A stretch of 64,000 nt of DNA from an uncultured Saprospiraceae bacterium (GCA_937926205.1 CALEYL010000027.1:20629-84628); one strand, 5' to 3'. Positions 25,421 to 34,658 are shown, counted from the stretch's first letter. Numbers and translations are program-made. The notes: a model not told the origin generated them from the sequence alone.

Positions 25421-27094
25421 ATGAGCGAGACCAAAGCGTCTTTGAATTTTATCGAAGAGATCATTGAAGAGGACATCCGCAATGGGAAACACGCCGGGCG
25501 CGTGCACACCCGTTTTCCCCCGGAACCCAATGGCTACCTGCACATCGGGCACGCCAAAGCCATTACGGTAAACTTTGAACTTGCTCAGAAATACGGCGGA
25601 AAAACCAACCTTCGGATGGACGATACGAACCCCAGCACGGAAAAAACGGACTTCGTTGACAACATCAAAAACGACATCCGCTGGCTTGGGTTTGAGTGGG
25701 AAGGCGAAGAACTCTACGCTTCTGACTATTTTGACCAGTTGTATGACTTTGCCGTGCAACTGATCGAAAAGGATCTGGCGTATGTGGATGACTCTACCTC
25801 TGAAGAAATTGCCGCCATGAAAGGCGATCCTTCGAAGCCTGGTACAGAAAGTCCTTACCGAAGCCGCTCGATTGCCGAAAATCTCGATTTGTTTCAGCGC
25901 ATGAAAAATGGAGAATTTCCGGACGGTGCGCGGGTTTTGCGTGCTAAAATAGACATGACTTCCCCGAATATGCATTTTCGGGATCCCATCCTTTACCGCA
26001 TCAAACACGAACACCACCACCGCACAGGCGACAAATGGTGTATTTATCCCATGTACGACTTTGCACACGGACAATCGGATTCCATCGAAGGCATCACGCA
26101 TTCCCTGTGTTCGCTGGAGTTCAGGCACCATCGCCCCGTTTACGACTGGTTTATTGAAAAACTGGGCATTTTCCCTTCCCGCCAAATCGAATTCGCCCGG
26201 ATGAATGTGGCGTACATGATCACCAGCAAGCGAAAATTGATGAAACTGGTGGAAGAGCAACTCACAACGGGCTGGGATGATCCGCGCATGCCTACCATTG
26301 CCGGTATGCGCCGCAGGGGCTTCCCGCCTGATGCCATCCGCGAGTTTTGCCGCCGGGCCGGTGTGGCGCGACGCGAGAACCTGATCGAGATCGAATTGCT
26401 GGAATTTTGCGTGCGGGAAGAGCTGAATAAATCGACGCCCCGCGTGATGGCCGTTCTTGACCCTTTGAAAGTGGTGATCACGAATTATCCGGAAGGGCAG
26501 ACTGAAGAATTAACCATCGAAAACAATCCGGAAGACGAAAGCATGGGCATGCGTACCATGCCGTTTTCAAGGGAATTGTACATCGAGCGCGACGATTTTA
26601 TGGAGGATACGCCGAAAAATTACTTCCGCCTTGCTCCCGGCAAGGATGTGCGACTCAAAGGCGCCTACATCATCCATTGCGACGAAGTGCTGAAAGATGC
26701 AGATGGCAATGTAAGCGAACTGAAGTGCAGTTATTACCCGGATAGCCGCAGCGGCAGCGATACTTCAGGACTTAAAGTCAAAGGAACCATTCACTTTGTA
26801 TCGGCGCCACACGCCATAGCGGCAGAAGTGCGCCAATATGGCCGTTTGTTTACCGATCCGCAGCCGGATAGCCACGAAGGCGTTGATTTTCTGGAGTTCT
26901 ACAATACCGATTCGCTGCAGACAGGAACTGCTTACGTGGAACCCAGTCTGAAGACAGCCAAACCCGGGGATCGGTTTCAGTTTATGCGCAAAGGCTATTT
27001 TTGCATGGATCCTGATTCTACAGCTGCCAAACCGGTTTTCAACATGACGGTTGGATTGAAAGATGCCTGGGCGAAGGAGCAGAAGAAGGGGTAA
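25421..27094 (+). CDS. glnS: Glutaminyl-tRNA synthetase
   Basis: The 557-aa product has the class I signature RFPPEPNGYLHIGHAKAI near residues 32-49, LRMDDTNP, the DFVDNIKNDIRWLGFEW helix, the KMSKS-like SKRKLMKL near 267-274, and the C-terminal beta barrels of GlnRS. The KAI after HIGH and the MDDTNP segment favour GlnRS over GluRS. It charges tRNA-Gln in the cytoplasm. Presence of GlnRS implies that the transamidation route is not the sole source of Gln-tRNA. It is convergent with cdaA. Confidence 0.96.
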   Translation: MSETKASLNFIEEIIEEDIRNGKHAGRVHTRFPPEPNGYLHIGHAKAITVNFELAQKYGGKTNLRMDDTNPSTEKTDFVDNIKNDIRWLGFEWEGEELYASDYFDQLYDFAVQLIEKDLAYVDDSTSEEIAAMKGDPSKPGTESPYRSRSIAENLDLFQRMKNGEFPDGARVLRAKIDMTSPNMHFRDPILYRIKHEHHHRTGDKWCIYPMYDFAHGQSDSIEGITHSLCSLEFRHHRPVYDWFIEKLGIFPSRQIEFARMNVAYMITSKRKLMKLVEEQLTTGWDDPRMPTIAGMRRRGFPPDAIREFCRRAGVARRENLIEIELLEFCVREELNKSTPRVMAVLDPLKVVITNYPEGQTEELTIENNPEDESMGMRTMPFSRELYIERDDFMEDTPKNYFRLAPGKDVRLKGAYIIHCDEVLKDADGNVSELKCSYYPDSRSGSDTSGLKVKGTIHFVSAPHAIAAEVRQYGRLFTDPQPDSHEGVDFLEFYNTDSLQTGTAYVEPSLKTAKPGDRFQFMRKGYFCMDPDSTAAKPVFNMTVGLKDAWAKEQKKG

Positions 27095-27150
27095 CGGTAG
27101 ACGGTAGACGGTTGACGGTAGACGCCTGCCGGCAAGGCAGGGTAGACGGG
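27094..27150. repeat. Tandem GGTAGAC heptamers interrupted by a CCTGCC palindrome
   Basis: At least five copies of a GGTAGAC/GGTTGAC heptamer run from just after the glnS stop. A CCTGCCGGCAAGGCAGG palindrome sits between the fourth and fifth copies. Such short intergenic arrays are common in Bacteroidota but have no assigned role. Confidence 0.55.
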
Positions 27151-27187
27151 GCATCCTGCTCAATGAAAGCACCATGCCCCCTTTAAC

Positions 27188-27201
27188 CCCGCTTTGGCGG
27201 G
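27188..27201. terminator. Weak hairpin between convergent glnS and cdaA
   Basis: CCCGC-tttg-GCGGG forms a 5-bp stem with a 4-base loop. There is no long T-run on either side, so it is only a possible terminator shared by the two convergent genes. Confidence 0.3.
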
Positions 27202-27239
27202 ACAGGCTTCTTCACTCTAACCTTTAACCTTAAAAATAC

Positions 27240-28034
27240 TCACAGATACTGCCTTAGTAGCGGTCCTAATTCTGCTTCGCTCTGAATTTGTTTGAGTTTT
27301 CCTTCATAAACAAAGGTAATTCCACCGGTTTCTTCTGAAACGACAAAGACTGCTACGGTTGTTTTTTCCGTGATGCCAACGGCTGCGCGGTGACGAAGGC
27401 CCAGTTCTTTGGGCAAATTGGCGTTTTCGGATACGGGCAGTACACAACTTGCCGCTTTGATTTTTCCATCGGTGATGAGCACGGCGCCATCGTGCAGGGG
27501 GCTTTCTTTATTGAAAATGCTGATCAGCAGGGGTTCGCTGATTTGAGCGTCGATGGCGATTCCGGAACTGGTGAGCCCCTCGAGGTTAAGGTCTTTGGTC
27601 AGGAGGATGAGCGCCCCTGTGCGGCTGTTGGAAAGGCGCAGTAAACTTTGCTTTATGGCTTTTACCTGGCTTTGTTTCACTTCTGATGCCTGCCGGGGCC
27701 GGTCGTCAAACATGCGCCGCAGCAACAGAAAACGCTGCCGGAGTGTGGTGTTTCCGAGAAAGAGCAGGAAGCGTCGCACTTCCGGTTGAAAAATAATGAT
27801 GATGATGATAACGCCGACATTTACAAACTGGTCGAGCACCGCCGAGAGGAGGTCCATGCCGAGCTGATTCACCAGCCACCACACCACATACATCGTGAGT
27901 ACGCCGATGAAGATGTTGAAAGCGATGTTGCCCCGAAGCAATTTGTATATCTGGTACATCAGATACCCTACGATGAGGATGTCTAGGATGTCCCAGAGGC
28001 GTATGGGCAAAAAACCGATTTCGAAAAGCAGCAT
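27240..28034 (-). CDS. cdaA: Diadenylate cyclase CdaA (c-di-AMP synthase)
   Basis: The product has three N-terminal membrane helices (ILDILIVGYLMYQIYKLL, AFNIFIGVLTMYVVWWLV, GVIIIIIIFQPE) and a DAC domain with the catalytic DGA motif (SPLHDGAVLITDGK) and RHR motif (LGLRHRAAVGI). It makes cyclic di-AMP from two ATP at the membrane, a second messenger for osmotic and wall homeostasis. A -7 box lies 5 bases before the ATG at 28055, too close to use it with a normal leader. The next in-frame ATG at 28034 (MLLFEIGFLPIRLWD) is preferred. No cdaR is next to it. Confidence 0.95.
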   Translation of the reverse strand: MLLFEIGFLPIRLWDILDILIVGYLMYQIYKLLRGNIAFNIFIGVLTMYVVWWLVNQLGMDLLSAVLDQFVNVGVIIIIIIFQPEVRRFLLFLGNTTLRQRFLLLRRMFDDRPRQASEVKQSQVKAIKQSLLRLSNSRTGALILLTKDLNLEGLTSSGIAIDAQISEPLLISIFNKESPLHDGAVLITDGKIKAASCVLPVSENANLPKELGLRHRAAVGITEKTTVAVFVVSEETGGITFVYEGKLKQIQSEAELGPLLRQYL

Positions 28035-28060
28035 GATGAAAATTGTTGACGGCATGGGTA

Positions 28061-28068
28061 CAAAAGTA
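28061..28068 (-). promoter_or_regulatory. -7 box (TACTTTTG) of cdaA
   Basis: Perfect TAnnTTTG match on the minus strand, directly upstream of the cdaA coding region. It implies a very short leader and the downstream start at 28034. Confidence 0.45.
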
Positions 28069-28091
28069 GGAAAATTGAAGCAGACGCCGCG

Positions 28092-28862
28092 TTACCGGTT
28101 TTCAAATACAAATAACAGCTTCTGCAGATATTGGCTGCTGGTTTCTTTCATAAAATAACCAAATGCCATGGCCGTTTTGTCGAGCAGGTTGATGTTGAAA
28201 AACGTATAGTCGAATTGGTGCTCCCGACCGGAGGTGAGTTGACTCCTGTTTTGCGTGAGCAGGGCCAGTTCAGAAGCAGAGAGGTTATTGACTCCGCCGG
28301 CGTTGACGTATTTTCTCATACGGCTTTCACAGGCTTTCAGGGCCTGATCCAGAATATCGAGGTCGCGGGCGGCTTCTGCCAGGATTTTACGTTGCAGGTT
28401 GAGTCCGTTGATGGCCCGGGTCTTGTCGTTTTTTACTTCAATTTCTTCTTTTTGGATAGAGAAATACCCCTCGTCTATGTCCGCAACGAATGCTTTCAGT
28501 GTTTCAAGGTGCAGCATGGCCAGGGCTTTCATGGGGACAATGATGTCCACAAATTTTGAGGTCATGATCCGATGACTTGCTTTTTCACCGGCGAGGCTTC
28601 CCTGATCATGGCGGGTTCCGGTATTGACAAACAAAGACCACCAGGCACTGTGCGTTTCGTAGTCGACGGCTTTGGTCTGACTCAACAGCACGGAAAAAGC
28701 TTCCGCTTGTTTTTGAAAAACGGCAATTTTTTCCAAAACGACATCAAGGGGATCTGTTTGGGGTTCGGGGGGCATTGAAAAATCAGGCTCAGGGGTTTGA
28801 TCCTGTGGCGGAGGCTGTTGATGGTCTTCTTCACCGAATAGATGTTCGTATGGATTGGGCAT
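28092..28862 (-). CDS. Hypothetical helical protein with Pro/Gln-rich N-terminus
   Basis: The 256-aa product begins MPNPYEHLFGEEDHQQPP with a Pro/Gln/Asp-rich tail of about 40 residues, probably disordered. A helical body follows, including VVLEKIAVFQKQAEAFSVLL and an alpha-rich C-terminus. No signal peptide, membrane helix or catalytic motif was recognised. It is upstream of cdaA on the same strand, but cdaA appears to have its own promoter. The function is unknown. Confidence 0.65.
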   Translation of the reverse strand: MPNPYEHLFGEEDHQQPPPQDQTPEPDFSMPPEPQTDPLDVVLEKIAVFQKQAEAFSVLLSQTKAVDYETHSAWWSLFVNTGTRHDQGSLAGEKASHRIMTSKFVDIIVPMKALAMLHLETLKAFVADIDEGYFSIQKEEIEVKNDKTRAINGLNLQRKILAEAARDLDILDQALKACESRMRKYVNAGGVNNLSASELALLTQNRSQLTSGREHQFDYTFFNINLLDKTAMAFGYFMKETSSQYLQKLLFVFENR

Positions 28863-28990
28863 GGCAACCTGCTGATTTGCTGCACAAAATAAGCGAAAAC
28901 GGCTGATTTTTCAACCATTCTTTTTGAACCTGCGTCAATCGCTTGCCACAATGGTGCAGTTTTTTGCATCGGGCTATGTGGCCTTTGCTA

Positions 28991-29021
28991 TTGCCTGATG
29001 TTCAAACTCTCCCTATCTTTG
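28991..29021 (+). promoter_or_regulatory. Bacteroidota promoter (TTG-N20-TATCTTTG)
   Basis: A -33 TTG at 28991-28993 and a perfect -7 box TATCTTTG at 29014-29021 are spaced by 20 bases, matching the Bacteroidota sigma-A consensus. The ATG of the following gene is 28 bases further. Confidence 0.55.
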
Positions 29022-29049
29022 AAGTTCTTTTTTATCCAAAACCGGTCCC

Positions 29050-30261
29050 ATGATTCAGTCATCACGTCTTTCCCTGTGTGCATTATGCGTAGGTTTTTTA
29101 CTTATATTTTTTCTTCCTGTACTTTCGGCGCAGGAAATTCGCCAGAATGAGCGCGGAGAAAAAATTATTGTTTATCCCGACGGCTCCTGGCAGTATTTTT
29201 CCGGCTTCGGTCAACCTGCTGACGAATCCAAAACGCAACCCGAGCCTGCCAATACTACCGTCAACTATCCCGTTTTCGCCGGTGAAATTGAGCCGCTGGA
29301 AGGGTCTGTTTCCCTGACGGAAAAGGACATTTTCAAGATAGCCGTGCGTCGTTCACAATTGGCCAAAGATGCCGCTGACATTGCGCGAAAGCGATCAGAA
29401 GAAGCAACGGCTTCCCGTGAAAAACTTGAAAAAGACATGCAGGCTGTGCCGGCTGATAATGAAGATCTCCGGCAGCAATTCAACGCGCGTTTAAAAACGG
29501 CCAGAAAAATAGAGCAGGATGCCCGATTTGAAGCGCAACTGGCTTTAAATGAAGCAACGACGGCAGAGCAACTGACACAAAAAGGCGGCTATATTGAAGA
29601 TTTTAAAGCTACCCAGAGCCGCCGGAAAAATGCCCAGCGCGCTGCGCGCCAGCAGCAACTTTCTTCAACAGGCTCATACGAACGCGGGGGAATGCCCGTT
29701 TCAGATTACTATTCGGCAACCGATGAATCTGCCGGAGACCTCATTGCGAATCCGCCCAGCAAGCCTTGTCAGATGGCTTTTGAAGGGAAAGATGAACAAA
29801 CCGGCCAGTATCGTCGCGATTGCCAGAAGGAGTTGCTGTTTACCCATACCGATGAGCGTTTGCGCGCATTTCTGAAAGACAAGGAATATTTGCGCTGTGA
29901 AGGTTATTTTACGTCGCTGGCAGGCTACCGATACCTGACCCTTCAATTTACTTTTGCTTATCCGAATGCCCGGGAAGCTTATGGGTTCATAGAAGAGGGC
30001 AGTATTCTGACCATCAAAATGCTGAATGGCGATTTTATCAACCTGAGGGCAGGCCGTATGGATCGGGGCAGCTACGACACCAAAAGGGAGGTGCTCACCT
30101 ATCGGGTACACTACCCCATAGACCGTACCCAGATGAACCTGTTGATGCAAAGCGAAGCTGACCTGGTCCGGGTATTCTGGAGCAGCGGATTTGAAGAATA
30201 CGAAGTATATCAACTGGATTTTTTCATCCATCAGATTGGGTGCATTGAAGGAAAATCGTAA
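29050..30261 (+). CDS. Secreted hypothetical protein, 403 aa
   Basis: The product has a signal peptide (residues 1-28, ending LSAQ), a short motif RGEKIIVYPDGSWQYF seen at the start of several Bacteroidota envelope proteins, and a Lys/Glu/Ala-rich coiled-coil-like region (about 90-200). A C-terminal beta-rich domain of roughly 170 residues follows, with two Cys pairs (PCQMAFEGKDEQTG, RRDCQKE). I do not recognise a catalytic motif. It precedes miaE by 35 bp and may share its transcript. Confidence 0.7.
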   Translation: MIQSSRLSLCALCVGFLLIFFLPVLSAQEIRQNERGEKIIVYPDGSWQYFSGFGQPADESKTQPEPANTTVNYPVFAGEIEPLEGSVSLTEKDIFKIAVRRSQLAKDAADIARKRSEEATASREKLEKDMQAVPADNEDLRQQFNARLKTARKIEQDARFEAQLALNEATTAEQLTQKGGYIEDFKATQSRRKNAQRAARQQQLSSTGSYERGGMPVSDYYSATDESAGDLIANPPSKPCQMAFEGKDEQTGQYRRDCQKELLFTHTDERLRAFLKDKEYLRCEGYFTSLAGYRYLTLQFTFAYPNAREAYGFIEEGSILTIKMLNGDFINLRAGRMDRGSYDTKREVLTYRVHYPIDRTQMNLLMQSEADLVRVFWSSGFEEYEVYQLDFFIHQIGCIEGKS

Positions 30262-30296
30262 GGGGCACGCATCGTTAACCCCGGGCAAATAGAAAT

Positions 30297-30905
30297 ATGG
30301 AAAATCAAGATCAAGGCTTGCACGTATTGGGGCTGAGGCTGCCAACGGATCCGCGTTGGGTAGATTTGGCTGAAAAAGACCTCGGCGAAATTCTGACCGA
30401 CCATGCTTATTGTGAGCAAAAAGCGGCAACGGCCTGCATTTCTCTCATCCAGCAATTTCCGGAAAGAGATGAACTGGTTCGGGAACTGGCGCCCATCGTG
30501 ACGGAAGAATGGGGCCATTTCAGACTGGTGCTGGCAGAATTAGACAAACGCGGTTTGCAACTGGGCCGGCAGCGCAAGGATGAATACGTGAATGAACTGC
30601 TGAAATTTCAGAAAAAAGGCGGCAGTCGCGAAGAAATGCTGCTCGAAAAGTTACTGACCTGCGCCCTCATTGAAGCGCGCAGTTGCGAGCGCTTCCGCTT
30701 GCTGTCACTGAACATCGCCGATGAGCACCTCAAAGGTTTTTACCACAAGTTTATGGTCGCCGAAGCCGGCCATTACCGCCTTTTCCTCGACCTTTCCAAA
30801 CTCTATTGCGGCGCTGAAGCTACCCGCTCGCGCTGGAAAGAATACCTCGTTTACGAAGCCGGGATTATGGATAAACTGGAAGTGCGCGGGGATCGGATGC
30901 ATTGA
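30297..30905 (+). CDS. miaE: tRNA-(ms2io6A)-hydroxylase MiaE
   Basis: The 202-aa product is a ferritin-like diiron protein. Iron ligands appear in LTDHAYCEQKAA, EEWGHFRLVL (ExxH), EARSCERFRL and AEAGHYRLFLDL (ExxH), the order and spacing of MiaE. MiaE hydroxylates ms2i6A at A37 of tRNAs reading U-starting codons, using O2, in the cytoplasm. Length is normal for the short bacterial form. The upstream secreted protein is unrelated in function. Confidence 0.93.
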   Translation: MENQDQGLHVLGLRLPTDPRWVDLAEKDLGEILTDHAYCEQKAATACISLIQQFPERDELVRELAPIVTEEWGHFRLVLAELDKRGLQLGRQRKDEYVNELLKFQKKGGSREEMLLEKLLTCALIEARSCERFRLLSLNIADEHLKGFYHKFMVAEAGHYRLFLDLSKLYCGAEATRSRWKEYLVYEAGIMDKLEVRGDRMH

Positions 30906-30989
30906 GGGGAGGCTAAATTACAAAACATGAGTCACCCCGAATTTTCAAAACAGTTGTTGGTGTAATAAGCAATCAATTCGTCAATTAAA

Positions 30990-31045
30990 AGTTGGCAGTT
31001 TGTCAGTTGGCAGTTTTCAGTCGGGTTTACTGCAAACTGCCAACT
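30990..31045. repeat. Inverted repeat with duplicated AGTTGGCAGTTT arm
   Basis: AGTTGGCAGTTT occurs at 30990-31001 and again at 31005-31016, and its exact complement is at 31034-31045, so two alternative 12-bp stems can form. It lies between miaE and the DoxX gene and is a possible bidirectional terminator or a dispersed intergenic repeat. Confidence 0.5.
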
Positions 31046-31144
31046 GCCCACTACCACGGCTGAATGATCGCGAAAATATCCTGTTTTTCGTCTGTTTTCG
31101 CTAAAAACTCGGGATGACTTATGTAAATAAGCATTGCCGTTTGT

Positions 31145-31561
31145 TTAACCGATTACCCTTTTGTCTTTGGCTACAAATTTGGCAAATGCCAATAAGGCGC
31201 CTGTTACCATAATATTTCGGAAGAAATTCACCATTTCCAATTCTTTTTCTCTCGTTAGGTCAGCAGTCATATTTTCTGTTCCTAATTCGTGTCCCATTGC
31301 TCGTGGCAGGTGAACCAGCACAGCCATTAAGATAACATACACTGCCATTAGCGTATAGGCCAGCTTATCGTATTTACCAATTACTGCGCTGGTGATGAAA
31401 AGCAGTATACAAACCAAAGTGAAGTAGTTCCAAAAATAGGGAAATGGGATATAGTCGGGGACAAAGGAAGCACCAACTTCAGGTTTGCCCAGATGTAGTC
31501 CGACATAAAGCAAAAACGAAAGTGGAAAAATGTATTTTCCCAAGTTTAAAATCTTGTCCAT
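31145..31561 (-). CDS. DoxX-like four-helix membrane protein
   Basis: The 138-aa product has four hydrophobic helices: IFPLSFLLYVGLHLG, FWNYFTLVCILLFITSAVIG, LAYTLMAVYVILMAVLVHLP and VNFFRNIMVTGALLAFAKFV. This fits the DoxX-like family of small quinone/redox-associated membrane proteins. The role in this organism is not known. It lies 11 bp after the remnant of a YCII-type gene and downstream of a Crp/Fnr-type regulator on the same strand, so it may be controlled by that regulator. Confidence 0.7.
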   Translation of the reverse strand: MDKILNLGKYIFPLSFLLYVGLHLGKPEVGASFVPDYIPFPYFWNYFTLVCILLFITSAVIGKYDKLAYTLMAVYVILMAVLVHLPRAMGHELGTENMTADLTREKELEMVNFFRNIMVTGALLAFAKFVAKDKRVIG

Positions 31562-31572
31562 TGTCTTGATTT

Positions 31573-31716
31573 TTAATTGCCTGGAAATGGCATGAGTGGT
31601 CTGATTTCAACCGAACTGTTTGGGTATTTAAGAATCGGGCAGGTTTTACTCCATTCTTGCACTTCATCCAAATTGTTGGCACTGGCATTGCGGAATAATA
31701 ATAGATACGCTGTCAT
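31573..31716 (-). pseudogene. C-terminal remnant of a YCII-related protein
   Basis: The 47-aa frame (MTAYLLLFRNASANNLDEV...) continues with EWSKTCPI and ends VEIRPLMPF, which matches only the C-terminal third of YCII-related proteins (aldehyde-like DGPF fold, about 100-120 aa). The N-terminal part with the family's catalytic residues is missing. It lies between the Crp/Fnr gene and the DoxX gene. It could still be translated as a short peptide, but a decayed gene is more likely. Confidence 0.5.
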
Positions 31717-31794
31717 TGTTTTGAATTTTATAGATGAATGATGAGGCAAAATTCAGCAACAAAATTTCCGTGAACGATGACAAAAGTCTATGTT

Positions 31795-32364
31795 TTACAA
31801 TTTGGATTTTAGTCGGCTAAAAACATCTTTATTGATGCCCAAATAAGAAGCAAGAAGTTTGCTTGAAAGCCTTGTCATAAGGGTAGGCCGGTATTCCATT
31901 AACCATTTAATTCGGTCTAATGCTGACAAAGAAACGAAAGTATTGATGCGATAAACGGAGTTGGCATAAGATGCTTCAAGAATTTGTTTGTATACTTTGT
32001 CGAACTGCGGGACTGTTTTCATCATTATTTGAAAATTTTGCCTGTCAATGGCAAATAATTCGCAGGGTTCAACGGTCCTTATGTTTTCTGTTGCAGGATT
32101 GCCACTTCCAAAACTCAAAAGTTCAGAACACCAATTGTCTTCAATAACAATGTCTCTTGTCGTTTCGTTAAAGTCCTTGTCGTAAACATAAACCTGCAAA
32201 CAACCTTTGGCAATAAAATAAACGTATTTGCAGATTTCGCCTTCCTGTAAGAGTTGTACGTTGCGTTTGGTGGTAATGTGTTTGAAATTTGAAAGAACTT
32301 TATCCAAATTGTCAAGGTCATTTCCCAGCCTTTTCATTATGTGATTGCGTAAAACTTCGATCAT
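31795..32364 (-). CDS. Crp/Fnr-type transcriptional regulator
   Basis: The 189-aa product has a cNMP-binding-like domain (residues about 25-125), including LLQEGEICKYVYFIAKGCLQV, and a C-terminal helical region SKLLASYLGINKDVFSRLKSKL that is a helix-turn-helix of reduced length. This is the form common in Bacteroidota. The ligand is unknown. It starts a minus-strand group with the YCII remnant and DoxX-like gene and probably regulates them. Confidence 0.85.
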   Translation of the reverse strand: MIEVLRNHIMKRLGNDLDNLDKVLSNFKHITTKRNVQLLQEGEICKYVYFIAKGCLQVYVYDKDFNETTRDIVIEDNWCSELLSFGSGNPATENIRTVEPCELFAIDRQNFQIMMKTVPQFDKVYKQILEASYANSVYRINTFVSLSALDRIKWLMEYRPTLMTRLSSKLLASYLGINKDVFSRLKSKL

Positions 32365-32459
32365 TTGCTTACTTGTTGCTGATGTTTGAACGGTCTTACA
32401 CCTAACAGCTGGTATAAACGCTTGGTTTGCCCGGAATAAACATACTTGCTATATTATCA

Positions 32460-33008
32460 TCAGTTTTCTTTTTTTTCTTCTTTATTTACATTCGGTTCTT
32501 CACCCGATTCTCCATAATCCTGTAACGCCTTTCCTATCTTTCTACTGAACTCTTTTAGTGTCGGTTCGATTTTTTTCATCAAAGTTGAATCTACAATTTC
32601 GCTGATTGGTTTTGTGATAAACGCTGTTTCGATTGTATCTCTATTCGAGTAAATCCTTCCGCCAACAGCTGCGTTTTCGACATTTATTTGCCTATCTCTG
32701 AATACTCCGCCTGCCGTGGAAACAAATTGTGATTCTTTACTTAATTTGATTTCTTTATCTATCGAAAATTCGAGCAATACTTTTCCATTCGTAAAATTTA
32801 TATTACTAACCTTTCCAATTTCATATCCATTAATTAGAATTGGTGTTTTTGTCGAAATTCCTGATACATCATTTGCAAATGAATATAATTTCATTGAATC
32901 ATCGAAAATTCCTTTTCCTGAAATGAATTGGTATACAAGAATGAAAGTCATAATTACCGCTATTGCTAAAATTCCAACGCGTATGTGTTTTTTTTCTTCC
33001 TGGTTCAT
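32460..33008 (-). CDS. MlaD/Mce-domain protein, short form
   Basis: The 182-aa product has a short cytoplasmic N-terminus, one membrane helix (ILAIAVIMTFILVYQFI) and an MlaD-type domain with TPILINGYEIGKVSNINF near 50-70. A Lys/Glu-rich tail follows. MlaD/Mce proteins hold lipids between membranes in Gram-negative cells. This one is shorter than typical (no long helical part), and no permease or ATPase gene is adjacent. Its start codon overlaps the stop of the upstream gene, showing coupled translation. AT-rich composition fits an accessory origin. Confidence 0.75.
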   Translation of the reverse strand: MNQEEKKHIRVGILAIAVIMTFILVYQFISGKGIFDDSMKLYSFANDVSGISTKTPILINGYEIGKVSNINFTNGKVLLEFSIDKEIKLSKESQFVSTAGGVFRDRQINVENAAVGGRIYSNRDTIETAFITKPISEIVDSTLMKKIEPTLKEFSRKIGKALQDYGESGEEPNVNKEEKKEN

Positions 33009-33682
33009 TTTCGTATCTGGGCATAAAGTTTAAAAAGATATTCTTCTTTTTCTCCTTCTGTATTAAATACAAGTAGTTCATAAAACATCGACTTGGGTTC
33101 ATCACTATTCAAACATACCATTTCTGTGGGCTTATGAGCTCTTGATAATCTAACTCCCTTGCCAAGTTCAAAAGAATTTTCTATGTATCGTTCTGAATTT
33201 TTAGTAAACAGCGTTAGGTTGTAATGGTAATACTTCTTTCCTTGACCGTCTTCAGTTATCTCTCCGGATGAAAAATTTAATTTCAATGGAAAAACATCCT
33301 CCTTCCCTTTAAGTTGGTCCATGTTCATGGTTAGGACATCGAATTCATGCATGAGATTGTTGTTTTTGTAGCATTCCGTGAATATTCTCAATTCCTTATT
33401 TGAGGACTTCCCGTTTAATTCATATAAGATTGGCGGCCGTTTATTTAATTGGTAGTATAAGGTAATGATATCTATTGCTTCTTTCGACCGCTCTTTGTCA
33501 GCGGACGGAACTGTTAATGTAACTTCGCAATCAGCTTCAGGATTTGCTTCCTTTAAATTAAATTTAGCCATGTTTATGCTGAAAAGGGAAATTCCAAAAA
33601 AGATGAAGCAGTTTAATGAGTTCATAGTTGGAGTAATTTTGATAACCGGGATGTGTAATAACTTAATTATCCGCATTCTCAT
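33005..33682 (-). CDS. Hypothetical protein paired with the MlaD-like gene
   Basis: The frame encodes 225 aa. An internal Met at residue 20 (MNSLNCFIFFGISLFSIN) would begin a hydrophobic stretch and is a plausible start. The body is beta-rich (CEVTLTVPSADKER, YYHYNLTLFTKNSERY), but no family is recognised. Its last codons overlap the MlaD-like start (shared ATGA), so the two are co-translated and may act together at the envelope. AT-rich composition matches the neighbours. Confidence 0.6.
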   Translation of the reverse strand: MRMRIIKLLHIPVIKITPTMNSLNCFIFFGISLFSINMAKFNLKEANPEADCEVTLTVPSADKERSKEAIDIITLYYQLNKRPPILYELNGKSSNKELRIFTECYKNNNLMHEFDVLTMNMDQLKGKEDVFPLKLNFSSGEITEDGQGKKYYHYNLTLFTKNSERYIENSFELGKGVRLSRAHKPTEMVCLNSDEPKSMFYELLVFNTEGEKEEYLFKLYAQIRK

Positions 33683-33731
33683 GGGAAAATTAGGTCTTTT
33701 TTCGAATAGCTGGTATTATACCCGGCATTTA

Positions 33732-34607
33732 TTATGATTTCACAAATTTCTGAGTTATAATTTCTCCGTTCCGTCCTGTTAGTTTTACAATGTACAACCC
33801 TGGAGGTAATTCGCCGGAGAATTTAACCATGTTTTCATTTTTACTCATCATTTTCTGAAAAATTACTTTACCGTTAGTATCGAGTATTGATAAATTTTGA
33901 ACCTCTGTATTATTGAATGCTATATTAAATTCGTTCAATACTGGATTTGGGTAAATATTAATCCATTCTTCTTTTTTCTGTTCAAGGTTAATGATTGGCG
34001 TGAGACCACAATCCATTTCCCCCAAAGGATATATCAATGCTTCTCCTTTAGTATGGCAAAGAAAATGATATCCCCCGGAAACAGATACTTGATAGGTTGG
34101 CATTAAAAAGACCCAATTTAAACTACCTATTCCTTCAAGCCAATCTCCATGATAATCCCCATTCTCCAGGGTAATTTTTTTTCTTGAAACGTTGTCCAGC
34201 GTGGTTACATATTCTATATTTTGGACAATTAGTTCAATGCTTTCATTTAAATTCCAGGCCCAATTTACGTGGAATGTATCTCCAACTTCTAAATTAAAAT
34301 CGTAAACTAATATTTCGTTCAAAGAATCCTGAGGAATTACATAAAACCGTCTGTTTTCTTCTCTGTACAGCATGTCTTTATAATCAGAAGAATAAGGATG
34401 TGCCCTGTAATTTATTTTTGAATACATCTTTCCATTCGATTCAACTAATTCATCCGGAATAAAACATACATTTCCAAAATCTTCACCGGTATCTCCATAT
34501 CCATGATAACACCAACTGGCGTTTAACATTGGAAACTCCGCCTGTGCTTTAAGCTGATTCGTGAATACAAATAAAACTGAGATTGAAATGATTATATTAA
34601 TTTTCAT
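33732..34607 (-). CDS. Secreted protein with T9SS C-terminal sorting tail
   Basis: From the ATG at 34607 the product is 291 aa with a signal peptide (MKINIIISISVLFVFTNQLKAQ). The central domain is unknown, with YHGYGDTGEDFGNVC. The C-terminus is of Por_Secre_tail type: IYPNPVLNEFNIAF, then SGELPPGLYIVKL and ITQKFVKS. Such tails direct export through the type IX secretion system to the surface or medium. An upstream ATG (34640) would add 11 residues before the signal peptide and is unlikely. The activity is unknown. Confidence 0.8.
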   Translation of the reverse strand: MKINIIISISVLFVFTNQLKAQAEFPMLNASWCYHGYGDTGEDFGNVCFIPDELVESNGKMYSKINYRAHPYSSDYKDMLYREENRRFYVIPQDSLNEILVYDFNLEVGDTFHVNWAWNLNESIELIVQNIEYVTTLDNVSRKKITLENGDYHGDWLEGIGSLNWVFLMPTYQVSVSGGYHFLCHTKGEALIYPLGEMDCGLTPIINLEQKKEEWINIYPNPVLNEFNIAFNNTEVQNLSILDTNGKVIFQKMMSKNENMVKFSGELPPGLYIVKLTGRNGEIITQKFVKS

Positions 34608-34658
34608 TTGCTTTGTTTTTTTTGTGTACAAGATATTCATTTACGGTGTGACCAGCTT

